Shown here: positions 9,435-18,781 of the stretch, in pieces | Layout: each line of letters begins with the position of its first letter | Position numbering within the stretch: position 1 is the stretch's first letter | Assembly (NCBI GenBank): GCA_963667005.1 | Contig: OY762937.1 | Span: forward strand, 682,001-746,000 | Origin: G963662605 sp963667005 | GTDB lineage: Bacteria > Bacteroidota > Ignavibacteria > Ignavibacteriales > Ignavibacteriaceae | Length of the DNA stretch: 64,000 bases | Direction: 5' to 3' | The notes under the pieces: generated by a model | The model's database searches: none | What the model was told of the DNA's origin: nothing | What the model saw: the letters and a program-made list of their open reading frames with translations, nothing else | Made by a program: the position numbers and the translations under genes

Positions 9435-10640
9435 ATGAAAGTATTAGTTCTTAACTGCGGAAGCTCGTCAATCAAATACCAGTTTTTTGATACCGTGCAG
9501 CAGGTGGCGTTAGCCAAAGGTTTGGTTGAGCGCATCGGTATGAGCGGCGCAGTTTTAAATCACTCACGCGCAGACGGCGATAGCGTCCGCATCGTTGGTG
9601 AAATTTTGGATCACACAACAGGCATCGAGTATGTTCTTGCAGTTATGCTCAGCAAGAATCACGGCGTTATTGAAGACAAAGAAGATATTGATGCTGTTGG
9701 CCATCGTGTCGTACACGGCGGTGAAACATTTAAAAGTTCCGTGCTCGTCAACGACGAAGTAATGAAAGCCTTGCAGGATAACGTCGAAATCGCACCTCTG
9801 CACAATCCACCGAACATCAAAGGTATTCAGGCTGTCAGCCGCATATTACCGAATGTTCCTCAGTGCGCTATTTTCGATACTTCTTTTCATGCGGAAATGC
9901 CTCCGCACGCGTACTTGTACGGACTGCCATATGAACTTTACAAACGTCATCATATACGCCGCTACGGATTTCATGGAACATCACACCGTTTTGTTTCCGA
10001 AATGGCAGCAAAAGAATTAGGTAAACCGCTGAACGAATTAAAAATCGTGACCGCGCACCTTGGTAACGGATGCAGTATCACAGCGATTGACAAAGGTATT
10101 TCCGTTGATACCAGCATGGGATTCACTCCGCTTGAGGGTTTGCTTATGGGTACGCGCAGCGGCGATGTTGATCCTCAAGTCATCCTTTACATCATGGGCA
10201 AAGAGGGTCTAACGCTATCCGAAATGAATACGCTTTTAAACAAGCACAGCGGACTCATCGGCGTTAGCGGCGAAAGCAGCGACATGCGTGAAATCATCGC
10301 CTCTATGCAAGAAGGAAACAAGCGCAGTAAAAACGCTTACGATATATTTGTCTACCGCATTAAAAAATACATCGGCGCTTACATTGCGGCAATGGGCGGA
10401 TGCGACGCAGTTGTCTTTACCGGCGGAATCGGTGAGAACTCAACCGAGATCAGAAAAAGTGTTTGCGAAAACATGGAGTTTCTCGGATTGGATCTAGACG
10501 AAGAACGCAGCAATAAAAAAGCACAGCTTATTTCAAAAGACTCTTCGCGAGTAAAAATATTCCGCATTCCGACCAACGAAGAATTGGTTATTGCTCTCGA
10601 CACGGAAAAAATTGTTTCCGAACTCGAAGCAGCGAAATAA
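9435..10640 (+). CDS. ackA: acetate kinase
   Basis: 401 aa, standard length. N-terminal VLVLNCGSSSIKYQFF is the acetate/sugar kinase phosphate motif; FDTSFHAEMPPHAYLYGLP and RRYGFHGTSHRFV are the family signatures with the active-site His; VTAHLGNGCSITAI and VFTGGIGENSTEIR complete the ATP site. It interconverts acetyl phosphate plus ADP and acetate plus ATP. No pta (phosphotransacetylase) gene is in the window. GGAAA precedes the ATG. Probably co-transcribed with the upstream dehydrogenase; a terminator follows. Confidence 0.97.
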   Translation: MKVLVLNCGSSSIKYQFFDTVQQVALAKGLVERIGMSGAVLNHSRADGDSVRIVGEILDHTTGIEYVLAVMLSKNHGVIEDKEDIDAVGHRVVHGGETFKSSVLVNDEVMKALQDNVEIAPLHNPPNIKGIQAVSRILPNVPQCAIFDTSFHAEMPPHAYLYGLPYELYKRHHIRRYGFHGTSHRFVSEMAAKELGKPLNELKIVTAHLGNGCSITAIDKGISVDTSMGFTPLEGLLMGTRSGDVDPQVILYIMGKEGLTLSEMNTLLNKHSGLIGVSGESSDMREIIASMQEGNKRSKNAYDIFVYRIKKYIGAYIAAMGGCDAVVFTGGIGENSTEIRKSVCENMEFLGLDLDEERSNKKAQLISKDSSRVKIFRIPTNEELVIALDTEKIVSELEAAK

Positions 10641-10666
10641 CAGTCACGCTATACATTTTAGCAGTA

Positions 10667-10692
10667 GGGCGGCTCTCAGAGCCGCCCTTTTT
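10667..10692. terminator. terminator between ackA and the convergent hybrid kinase gene
   Basis: GGGCGGCTC and GAGCCGCCC form a nine-base-pair perfect stem with a three-base loop, followed by TTTTTATTTT on the plus strand. It lies between two convergent stop codons and could also serve the minus strand, though the T tract is better on plus. Confidence 0.88.
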
Positions 10693-10700
10693 ATTTTATC

Positions 10701-13544
10701 CTATTTCTTTAATGCTTTTGAAACTACTTTTATCAGCTCTTGCGAACTGAAGGGTTTGGATATATAATGACTGCATCCGGCTTTAAGAAATTCCGGCTTA
10801 TCTCCAACCATTGCATACGCGGTTACAGCAACAATAGGTGTTGTTTTGTACTGCGGCATTTTTCTTAGGAATTTTGTTACCTGCACACCGTCTATTCCCT
10901 TCCCAAGATTAATATCCATCAAAAAGATATCATATGTTTTACACTCTGCCATACTAAGCGCTTCATCCCCCGACATCGCGAAATTAACACTACAAATGTC
11001 TTTTAAAATAAGCGCCACAATATTTCTGCTTACCTCATCATCTTCTACATAGAGGCATTCCGGTAATTCACTTACAGCCGGTTTCGATATCTTGGAGTGA
11101 TGTGATGCTCTTGAGATTTTTTCCTTATTTTTCTCATCCACCTCAATCAACGGGAAGCACAGCGTGAATACCGACCCGGAGCCCAGCTCACTTTGTACGC
11201 TGACTGTTCCGCCCATTAATTCCGTGTATCTTTTCGTTAACGTCAATCCGAGTCCTGAACCTTCAAAGCTCCTTGATAACCCTTCGCTCACTTGCCTGAA
11301 CTCTTCAAATATGAGCTCGTGGTTTTTCTTATCAATTCCTATTCCGGTATCATGCACGGCGATGTTTGCCCAATCTCTGCCTTTCTCATGCACAACATTC
11401 ATTGTAACAGTTATGCCGCCCTTCTCGGTATAAACAATTGCATTTTTAAGCAGGTTGTTCATAATATCTACAAGCAGCCGCTTATCAAGCGATGCATAGA
11501 GTTTTTCCGATGGCGGTGCGAATTTTAAGAACAATCCTTTATGCTTTGCCGCTCCTTCAAACAGGTCAACGCTGTTACCGACCAATACTTCAAGATCAAG
11601 TTCTTCATAGATCAACTGAATATGATTTCCTTCCACCTTCGACAGATCAAGGATCATGTTCAATGTATTTTTCAATCGCTCACCCGAATCACGTATGGTT
11701 TGAATCATCCGGGAACACTCTTCATTCTCGATCTCTTCGGCAAGAATTTCCGAGTAGCCCAGTATACCAATAAGGGGAGTCCGCAGTTCATGACTCATGT
11801 TAGCGAGGAAATTGGATTTTAATTCATTCATCTCTTCGGCTTTTTCTTTTGAGATGATCAATTCTTCGAATATTCTCTTTTGTTTAGTTATATCGACTTT
11901 GATGCCGAGATAGTTCGTGATGTTTCCCCGCTCATCAACAATCGGAGAAATGGATGCTGCTTCCCAATACAACTCACCATTTTTTTTCTTATTATGGAAC
12001 TCACCTCTCCATGTTTTGCCGCCTACGATCGTGTCCCAAAGCCTTTTATACTCTTCAGGAGTAGCATCTCCCGACTGCAATATCCGTGGATTTTTCGAAA
12101 TGATTTCTTCGGCAGCGTAACCGCTTACCTCTTCGAAATACGGATTAACATATTGTATATCTCCTGCGGTATCGGTAAGAATTATAGATACGGGGCTCTG
12201 TTCAATTGCGCGCGATAAAAATCTCAGTTCCGATTCGTGTTGTTTTTGTTCGGTAATGTCGGTGATGGTTCCTACATAACCGCATAATTTCCCGTTCATC
12301 ATTTCCGGAACCGCATTACCAAGCACCCAGACAACACTTCCATCGGGTCTGAGAAAACGGTATTCACCGGGAGAAGGACGCCCGGCCAAAACATCTTTCC
12401 GCCAATTCATTGTCAATTTATCTTTATCGTCCGGATGAACTGCGTTCAACCACCCATCACCCAATGCTTCGGCTGATGACAAACCCGAAAGCTCTGTCCA
12501 TTTTGTATTGACATAGGTAGTTGCCCCGGTTGGATCTGTTTTAAATATACCAACCGGAGAGAGCAGCGCGAGCGTCTGAAACAAATGCTGGCTTTCAGCA
12601 AGTTCATCTTTCACCCTCTTGCGTTCGGTAATATCTTCAATAATACCGTCAAAGTAGAGCACCTTTCCATCGGCATCCTTAATGGCTTTCGCATTTTCCC
12701 GGACTAATACAACCCTCCCATTTTTACCAATCCACGTACTCTCCAAATTAAAAACTTCATTATGCTTTTCGAAGTGTTCAAGAAATCGTGTCCGGGCTCC
12801 CTTCTCCACAAAATCCTCTCCCGAAATCTTACGCCGGGTAAGCTCCTCAACGGAATCATAACCAAGCAACCGGGTAAGTGTTTCGTTGACCAGTAAAATC
12901 TCGCCCTCTGGTGTAGTCCTGTAAAATCCGAATACGGCATTATTGTAAAGCGACCTGTAACGCTCTTCACTATCGCGTAGAGCGGCTTCCGCTTTTTTAC
13001 GCTCCCGTAATGTATCCTCAAGTTCTTTTACATAAACCCGAAGCTTTTTTTCATTCTCTTCAGATTCAAGCATTTTATCTTCAAGCTTACGAATAAGAGT
13101 CTCGTTGTACTCTTTGAGTACTGTTGTTTCTTCCGGTATGTCCATACTCACGGACACACTTTGTTTTCCTTTCACTTCATCAAGCAGTGATCTAATTAAC
13201 TTTTCAAAAAGGTCGGGCTCTTCCGGCTTAATAATATAACGGTCTGCCCCCAGACTCTGACCAAACTCAATATCCTGCGGACCGGTGTATGTTGATGTAT
13301 AGAAAATAAACGGTACCGCGTTAAGATTACTGTCTTTTTTAATTTCGCGACAAAAGGAAAAACCGTCCATCACCGGCATCAAAATATCGGATATGATCAT
13401 ATCGGGTTTGTTGCTTTTCGCAAGCCCAAGAGCTTCCGCTCCGTTCCGCGCCGTAATTACTTCGTACCCAATATCCTTCAACCAAAACTCAAGCAGATAA
13501 ATATTTTCTGCTATATCGTCAACGATGAGAATTTTCTTTTTCAT
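10701..13544 (-). CDS. hybrid sensor histidine kinase (REC-PAS-PAS-PAS-HisKA-HATPase-REC)
   Basis: Start chosen at ATG 13544 (MKKKILIVDD; GGGGA upstream, ten bases after the preceding stop). About 947 aa. Domains: N-terminal receiver with phospho-acceptor Asp53 (MIISDILMPVMDG), coiled coil ~130-190, three PAS domains (~195-305, ~320-435, ~445-560), HisKA with His585 (NMSHELRTPL), HATPase with N box (NNLLKNAIVYTEKG), and G boxes DTGIGI and GSGLGLTL, then a C-terminal receiver with Asp877 (FLMDINLG). No membrane segment, so cytoplasmic. It is last in the minus-strand operon after the TonB receptor, YfiR-kinase and receiver gene, and may be the integrating step of a phosphorelay. No DNA-binding or output domain was found. 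Confidence 0.93.
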   Translation of the reverse strand: MKKKILIVDDIAENIYLLEFWLKDIGYEVITARNGAEALGLAKSNKPDMIISDILMPVMDGFSFCREIKKDSNLNAVPFIFYTSTYTGPQDIEFGQSLGADRYIIKPEEPDLFEKLIRSLLDEVKGKQSVSVSMDIPEETTVLKEYNETLIRKLEDKMLESEENEKKLRVYVKELEDTLRERKKAEAALRDSEERYRSLYNNAVFGFYRTTPEGEILLVNETLTRLLGYDSVEELTRRKISGEDFVEKGARTRFLEHFEKHNEVFNLESTWIGKNGRVVLVRENAKAIKDADGKVLYFDGIIEDITERKRVKDELAESQHLFQTLALLSPVGIFKTDPTGATTYVNTKWTELSGLSSAEALGDGWLNAVHPDDKDKLTMNWRKDVLAGRPSPGEYRFLRPDGSVVWVLGNAVPEMMNGKLCGYVGTITDITEQKQHESELRFLSRAIEQSPVSIILTDTAGDIQYVNPYFEEVSGYAAEEIISKNPRILQSGDATPEEYKRLWDTIVGGKTWRGEFHNKKKNGELYWEAASISPIVDERGNITNYLGIKVDITKQKRIFEELIISKEKAEEMNELKSNFLANMSHELRTPLIGILGYSEILAEEIENEECSRMIQTIRDSGERLKNTLNMILDLSKVEGNHIQLIYEELDLEVLVGNSVDLFEGAAKHKGLFLKFAPPSEKLYASLDKRLLVDIMNNLLKNAIVYTEKGGITVTMNVVHEKGRDWANIAVHDTGIGIDKKNHELIFEEFRQVSEGLSRSFEGSGLGLTLTKRYTELMGGTVSVQSELGSGSVFTLCFPLIEVDEKNKEKISRASHHSKISKPAVSELPECLYVEDDEVSRNIVALILKDICSVNFAMSGDEALSMAECKTYDIFLMDINLGKGIDGVQVTKFLRKMPQYKTTPIVAVTAYAMVGDKPEFLKAGCSHYISKPFSSQELIKVVSKALKK

Positions 13545-13554
13545 GTTTTCCCCA

Positions 13555-13926
13555 TTAGTTAGTAACAATAAATGAATTCATTTGATCCATGAACGTCTCC
13601 GGATTAATCGGTTTCTCAATGTACCCAGTCGCCCCCGAACCCAAAGCTTTTTCTTTATCTCCCGGCATTGCATAGGAAGTTACCGCAATAATTGCCATAT
13701 CGCGCAGCACTTCATTTTCCCGGAGTTTTCCGGCCACCGTGTAGCCGTCCATTTCCGGTAATTGTATATCAAGCAGCACAATGTCCGGTTTTTCATCCTT
13801 TGCTATTGTAATTCCATCTACGCCACTGTATGCCTGAAAGACTGTATAACCTTCACTCTCAAGCAAATATGTCAGCAAATACATATTCTGTTCGTTATCT
13901 TCTATTATAAGGACTCTTTTTCCCAT
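13555..13926 (-). CDS. single-domain response regulator (receiver only)
   Basis: Start at ATG 13926 (MGKRVLIIEDNEQN): its AAGGAAG ribosome site lies inside the last codons of the upstream kinase gene, whose stop ends one base before the ATG. 123 aa, a CheY-type receiver only: acidic pair ED near residue 9, phospho-acceptor in VLLDIQLPEMDG, TSYAMPG and EKPINPE with the conserved Lys. Lacking an output domain, it likely passes phosphate within the operon or acts by protein contact. Its sequence resembles the C-terminal receiver of the hybrid kinase next door (TAYAMVGDK versus TSYAMPGDK). Confidence 0.92.
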   Translation of the reverse strand: MGKRVLIIEDNEQNMYLLTYLLESEGYTVFQAYSGVDGITIAKDEKPDIVLLDIQLPEMDGYTVAGKLRENEVLRDMAIIAVTSYAMPGDKEKALGSGATGYIEKPINPETFMDQMNSFIVTN

Positions 13927-13927
13927 G

Positions 13928-16210
13928 CTATGCTTCCTTTTTAACAGGCAGTAAAATCGAAAATGTACTGCCGACACCAAATTGTGTGGCTACTTCAATT
14001 TTCCCGCCAAGTACGTCAAGTAAATGTTTACAAATTGATAATCCCAATCCTGTTCCCTCATGTTTGCGAGTCAAACCTGTATCCACCTGCATAAACGGTT
14101 TGAACAGTTTATCCATCTGATCTTTTTCTATTCCGATACCCGAATCAATAACATCAATCCGGACAAAATGATCTTGATTCGCCGCATATATTTTTACACT
14201 GCCCCTCTCTGTAAACTTAATAGCGTTCGAGACAAGATTGAACAACACCTGCTGCACACGCAATTTATCACTAGCCACTAAATTGGTTCCGGACTCAATA
14301 TTCACGGCTATCATGAGGTTTTTCTTTTGCGCTAAAGGATTACAGAGTGCAACCACTTTATCAATTACTTCGGTGACATCAAGCGGTTCAATGAGCACCT
14401 TCATCTGTCCCGCTTCAATCTTCGATATATCAAGCACATCATTTATCAGCGACAATAGATGTTTCGCGCTGTTTTGCGCCATGCCGAGTTGTTTCTTTTG
14501 TTCCGGATTCAATGGACCGGGGCGTTCCTGAAGCAGTATCCCTGTAAAACCGATAATCGAATTCAGCGGTGTACGCAGTTCATGCGACATTGTCGCAAGA
14601 AAAGCAGATTTGGTCCTGTCTGCTGATTCGGCTCTTTCTTTGGCCACCTCCAACTCATTTGTGCGCAGCCGTACCTTCTCTTCCAGTGTCTCCTGATAGT
14701 CACGCAAAGCCCGTTCTGCGGTTTTGCGTTCGGTAATATCATTGATGACGGCGATACGGGCCGCTTTGCCGTCAAAGAAAAAGTCATGTGAACGTACTTC
14801 AATAGTGATTGTTCCGCCATCATTCTTAATATGGTGCCACTCACCAACGTATTCAATTCCGTGCAGTTGATGGGTCAATGCGACAATCGCTTGTTTTTCT
14901 TCCTCGGGATATAAATCCGGTAAATGCAGTTGTAGTGCCTCCTCTTCCGTATAGCTATAGTGAAAAACAAATGCATCATTTACCGCCAGCAATTTCAGAC
15001 TGCCAATTTCATATACCAGCATCGGAACGGGAGTGTGTTGAAACAAGTACCGGTAATGAATTTCGCTTTGCCGTAAGGCCTCCTCTACCTGTTTGCGTTC
15101 CTGCAGCTCAATGGAAAGCTGTTCATAGGAATTACGCAAACGCAGCGTGCGGTCATTAACCTTTCTTTCAAGTTCTTTATTCAACTTTTTGTTTGAAGAA
15201 TAACGAAAGAAAACAAAACTGAATAAAGCAAGAGCGCCGACGACCAGTAAATAGAGAACGTCTAGTCTGACGCGCTGTTTGCTTATCGTTGAAGTTTTTT
15301 CCCGCAGGTCTTTCTCCCTCGCGTTTATTTGCGACTGTTGATACGCAAGAATATCTTTTTGCTTTGCCAACAATGTATCGCCTGCCGCTATTTTCGACTT
15401 TTGCTGCCGTAGTTCATCTGAGAGTTTTTCTAATATGGCCTGCTGCTTTTGAATTTCAGCTATTTCATTTGCCAGTTCCTTTTCCCGCTCTGCAAGCTCG
15501 GTTGTTTTGGCTTTTAAGATTGCCTGCTGCTCATCTATTCTTCCGGCTTGCCGGAGAAGATTCTCTTTTTGTGCATTTATTTCCGCGCTCTTCTCTTGAA
15601 TAATGGATTCAAGACTTTCACTATGCATCTGTAACTTTCGCAGGCTCTCTTGTCCTTCACGATATAGCGATGCAACGTCGACTTCACTCCCACCGAGAAG
15701 AATGATATCCTGTAAGACCGCTAAATGCTGATTAAGAATGTTTGCTTTGTTAATCTCAAAACGAACTTTCCCATCATTCCCTGAAGGCAGAAAATTGATC
15801 ATGATCAGACGCTTATCTGAATACCCATCAGTCACTAAAAGAATATTTTTCCCCTCAATCCTGTCGAATATAGCAACAGTGCTGTTGATTTTCTCTTTGG
15901 TCACAAAGATTAATTGAACGTCCTTAATTTTGCCGAGTTCGGCCGCGTGAGAAACAGTGATGTGCTTGTTCCTAAGAATTTTGGTTTTGGAAAGTTCCTG
16001 CATCTCCCTGACAATATTCTCATCGCCGCCCACGATAAGGAAGTGGAAATTCTCCAGCGAGTCCTCATTCTGCCAGTATACATTTTTTGCAAAATTGTAA
16101 ATATACGCGCTGATAAGCTCAGACCGCTGAAGTATCTGAGCGTTTCCGGCAGAGACAAACAACATCAAGCATAAACAAATGCTTGTTCTAAAAAAACGAA
16201 TCTTTTTCAT
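13928..16210 (-). CDS. sensor histidine kinase with periplasmic YfiR (DUF4154) domain
   Basis: Start at ATG 16210 gives the signal sequence IRFFRTSICLCLMLFVSAG. Residues ~33-173 form a YfiR/DUF4154 domain (AYIYNFAKNVYWQNED, ILLVTDGYSD, INFLPSGNDGKVRFEINKA), expected in the periplasm. Residues ~175-316 are a long Gln/Lys/Glu-rich coiled coil, then one membrane helix (~318-336, LYLLVVGALALFSFVFF), a second short coiled coil, a PAS domain, HisKA with His543 (TMSHELRTPL) and HATPase (DSGIGI, GTGLGLSI). It has no receiver. In known systems YfiR is a periplasmic sensor of envelope or redox state controlling c-di-GMP; here it is fused directly to a kinase. It lies between a TonB receptor gene and a receiver gene, suggesting that it senses uptake or envelope status (inference). 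Confidence 0.92.
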   Translation of the reverse strand: MKKIRFFRTSICLCLMLFVSAGNAQILQRSELISAYIYNFAKNVYWQNEDSLENFHFLIVGGDENIVREMQELSKTKILRNKHITVSHAAELGKIKDVQLIFVTKEKINSTVAIFDRIEGKNILLVTDGYSDKRLIMINFLPSGNDGKVRFEINKANILNQHLAVLQDIILLGGSEVDVASLYREGQESLRKLQMHSESLESIIQEKSAEINAQKENLLRQAGRIDEQQAILKAKTTELAEREKELANEIAEIQKQQAILEKLSDELRQQKSKIAAGDTLLAKQKDILAYQQSQINAREKDLREKTSTISKQRVRLDVLYLLVVGALALFSFVFFRYSSNKKLNKELERKVNDRTLRLRNSYEQLSIELQERKQVEEALRQSEIHYRYLFQHTPVPMLVYEIGSLKLLAVNDAFVFHYSYTEEEALQLHLPDLYPEEEKQAIVALTHQLHGIEYVGEWHHIKNDGGTITIEVRSHDFFFDGKAARIAVINDITERKTAERALRDYQETLEEKVRLRTNELEVAKERAESADRTKSAFLATMSHELRTPLNSIIGFTGILLQERPGPLNPEQKKQLGMAQNSAKHLLSLINDVLDISKIEAGQMKVLIEPLDVTEVIDKVVALCNPLAQKKNLMIAVNIESGTNLVASDKLRVQQVLFNLVSNAIKFTERGSVKIYAANQDHFVRIDVIDSGIGIEKDQMDKLFKPFMQVDTGLTRKHEGTGLGLSICKHLLDVLGGKIEVATQFGVGSTFSILLPVKKEA

Positions 16211-16272
16211 CGCAGTCTCAATCTTCAGCTGCATAAAACTGCCCATCGTTTCTTACAATACTACCGCTGTTG

Positions 16273-18462
16273 TTAAAAAATGAAGCGGCAGCCGGCGGTT
16301 ATGTTGAATCCGGGATCCATAAACTGCCATGGCATCTTAAACTTATTATTTGTTACATTATATAAACTCAATATTCCTTCGAGAGTTTTATCTCCCGGCA
16401 AAACAAACGGTTTTACTATTACAACATTGAGAAGAATACCGGAATCGTATGAATTCCTGCCTTTCCTCGAATTGCTGTCATAAATCTTTCCTCCGAAATG
16501 TGCCCACGGACGCATTTCAATATCATACGGTAAGGTAAATGTCACTCCGGCATTACCCATAACTGCGGGAACAAACGGTATTTCAGTACCATTTTGATCG
16601 GGATCGAAATTATCTTTTGTTTCGGATTTTGTGTATGTCGCGTTGGCAAACCAGTCAAAATAATTTTCAATTTTTTGCTTAAGACTAATTTCAAATCCTC
16701 TGGCGAATGTATTCCCTGATACGTTGGCAGATCTGGTTTGGGATGGAGTAAGGCTGACAATATAATCAATAATGGCTTTATCTATCGAGTTAAGAAATCC
16801 ACGCGCCGAGATAGATAGACTCGCCGGTAACTCAGCGTCTACTCCTATATCTGTGCCGATTCCTTGTTCCGGTTTTAAATCGTGATTAGGAAGCTGTCCG
16901 TCTCTGGCATCCGTCAACGCGATTGTTCCACCCAAGGCTTTCAGTCCCGGTAAAAGAAAACTGCTTCCCGCATTGGCAAAAACAGTCCATCCTTGTGATA
17001 GTTTATATTTGATGCCCGCGCTCCAGATAGCATGGTTATAACTTTTTTCAAGCACTGCACGCGGCTGACTATCAAACTTGTCAATTGTTTGGGTTGAGTG
17101 ACTGTACCGCAAACCGCCTCGAAGGATCAAATTATCAAACTGCATTTCTTCCTGAGCATAAACACCGGCCTGCATAGCCGAAGCATCATTTCCATCAATA
17201 ACGGCTTTTCCGACCGTTTGTTTTGTGGTTTTATAGGTCGCGTATTGATAATCAAAGCCAACGACCAGGGTTTTACCGGTCCCGTGTTTATATGAAACCG
17301 AGAGATCGGTAGGCATAATGAATTGCTTTACAGAGCTTGTGGCATCGAGCGCCAAGGACGACGGCACATAGAACAATGAATCATCCTCCCAAGAACGGTC
17401 GTACGATCTCAGGCCTGATTTAACCGCGACATCGACCCCTGATTGTATATGTCCGCTGTAGCTAATATTCAATAAAGCGTAATAGTTATCAAAACCACGG
17501 TTGATTCTTCCGTAGTCTCCATGTTGAATGTTATAATTACCGAAGATGGAAATTTTATTATCCTCGGAAGCGTCAAGAGGGATTGTCGTTCCGGCAAAGA
17601 ATCTGCTTTTATTGTATTCAGGATTTTTTAACATATTCAACCAGGAACCGGGAGTGCCATAATTCGTGTAGTTGGACTTCTCATATCTAATTCCCCCGAA
17701 AACACTTGCATTACCTATGCGGTTTTCATGGTACAATTGCCCGGTTATCGTTCCGTAAGAGCCATAGCCAACCGACGCCATCGTTGCAGGCTTACTCACA
17801 TTTTCCTTTACAACAAGATTGATTGTTCCGCCAAGAGAACTTTGATTACCGGCGAAATCTTGCGACAGATAATTTGAATAAAGCACAGATGCCGGGCCCC
17901 GCTGGACTTCTATACGTTGAATAGTCACTGCGTCAAGACTCATAGGGTCAACAAATCCGTCTATTGGGAGTCCCTGCAGCAGATAAATATTATACTTTGG
18001 ACCGATACCGCCATACGCGCCCCAGTTGACATCATTGCGCGAGAGTACTTTTACCGAAGCACCGGGCAGGTACTGAATCAATTCAGATAAATTGCGATTG
18101 TTTGAAAGAGTCCGATTAATCTGCGTTTCCGTTATAACATCAACTTTTTGTGTTACATCGGAAATCAGCTTCGGTGTTTTGGATGAAATGACTGCTATTT
18201 GTCCAAGTTGTTCAAGGCTGAGTTCATACCGGTCAACTTTTTCAGTCGTGGTATTTGTTTGCGCTTGTGTTTGTGTAGAAAAAACAAAAATACATATGGT
18301 ACTAATGAGAAAAGATAAGATTCCCGGATTTGCCGGTAATAATAAACTTTTGCATCTGGAAGGTATTGTCAAAATTGAGGAGTACTTCTTGTTTTTTCCC
18401 TCCTTGAAAGGAGTTAAACAATACAGTGCTGCGTTATCCGGATTCATCACATGTCTTTGCAT
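16273..18462 (-). CDS. TonB-dependent outer-membrane receptor
   Basis: 729 aa. The ATG at 18462 follows AGGGTGG. A signal segment (GILSFLISTICIFVFSTQTQAQ) ends near residue 68, after an unusually long N-terminal stretch; a later start could be real. The plug domain holds LEQLGQIAVISSKTPKLISDV (TonB box-like region), LSELIQYLPGASVKVLSRNDV and IQRIEVQRGPASVLYSN; the rest is a beta-barrel of alternating aromatic strands ending in NITAGCRFIF with the terminal Phe expected for Bam. Ligand unknown; no siderophore or SusD partner is adjacent. It precedes the YfiR-kinase by 62 bases and is probably the first gene of the sensory operon. Confidence 0.9.
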   Translation of the reverse strand: MQRHVMNPDNAALYCLTPFKEGKNKKYSSILTIPSRCKSLLLPANPGILSFLISTICIFVFSTQTQAQTNTTTEKVDRYELSLEQLGQIAVISSKTPKLISDVTQKVDVITETQINRTLSNNRNLSELIQYLPGASVKVLSRNDVNWGAYGGIGPKYNIYLLQGLPIDGFVDPMSLDAVTIQRIEVQRGPASVLYSNYLSQDFAGNQSSLGGTINLVVKENVSKPATMASVGYGSYGTITGQLYHENRIGNASVFGGIRYEKSNYTNYGTPGSWLNMLKNPEYNKSRFFAGTTIPLDASEDNKISIFGNYNIQHGDYGRINRGFDNYYALLNISYSGHIQSGVDVAVKSGLRSYDRSWEDDSLFYVPSSLALDATSSVKQFIMPTDLSVSYKHGTGKTLVVGFDYQYATYKTTKQTVGKAVIDGNDASAMQAGVYAQEEMQFDNLILRGGLRYSHSTQTIDKFDSQPRAVLEKSYNHAIWSAGIKYKLSQGWTVFANAGSSFLLPGLKALGGTIALTDARDGQLPNHDLKPEQGIGTDIGVDAELPASLSISARGFLNSIDKAIIDYIVSLTPSQTRSANVSGNTFARGFEISLKQKIENYFDWFANATYTKSETKDNFDPDQNGTEIPFVPAVMGNAGVTFTLPYDIEMRPWAHFGGKIYDSNSRKGRNSYDSGILLNVVIVKPFVLPGDKTLEGILSLYNVTNNKFKMPWQFMDPGFNITAGCRFIF

Positions 18463-18781
18463 TTTACCACCCTATAAAAAATAAATGCGTTGAGATCAGA
18501 ACCGAAAACCGAGAAAGTGCTTATGTAGACATTATTATCTCTTCTCTGATTAAATTAGTCAAATCCCAATCAAATTCAAATAGCCAAAGCACCTGCCATT
18601 CCGTCGAATCTACCCCAAATTGGGTATTCAGCCGCCAAGGCATTATCTCCGCGAAGCTCTTTCATTTCTGCTGATTTTTGACTAAAATTATTGTTTGTAA
18701 TTCATGCATCTATTAGGATATTGAATTTTGCTGTATGCCTGGAACATCTTCATACATATCAACAATTCAGGGTAAGAAGCC
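18463..18781. other. divergent intergenic region upstream of the TonB receptor and GlnE-like genes
   Basis: 319 bases with no gene. Both flanking genes are transcribed away from it, so it should carry two promoters. I compared it with common leader elements (tRNA-like folds, GEMM-type riboswitch motifs) and found no convincing match. The only local structure seen is a short inverted repeat CCCAAATTTGGG-like at about 18612-18625 (CCCCAAATTGGGTA). Confidence 0.4.

Noticed and set aside
13924..13980. frameshift joining the YfiR-kinase and the receiver into one hybrid protein
   Set aside because: The kinase ends with a normal HATPase and stop, and the receiver has its own ATG with AAGGAAG upstream; two separate genes explain the junction.
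18463..18781. metabolite riboswitch upstream of the TonB receptor gene
   Set aside because: Looked for cobalamin-like and GEMM-like conserved words and paired stems; none was convincing.
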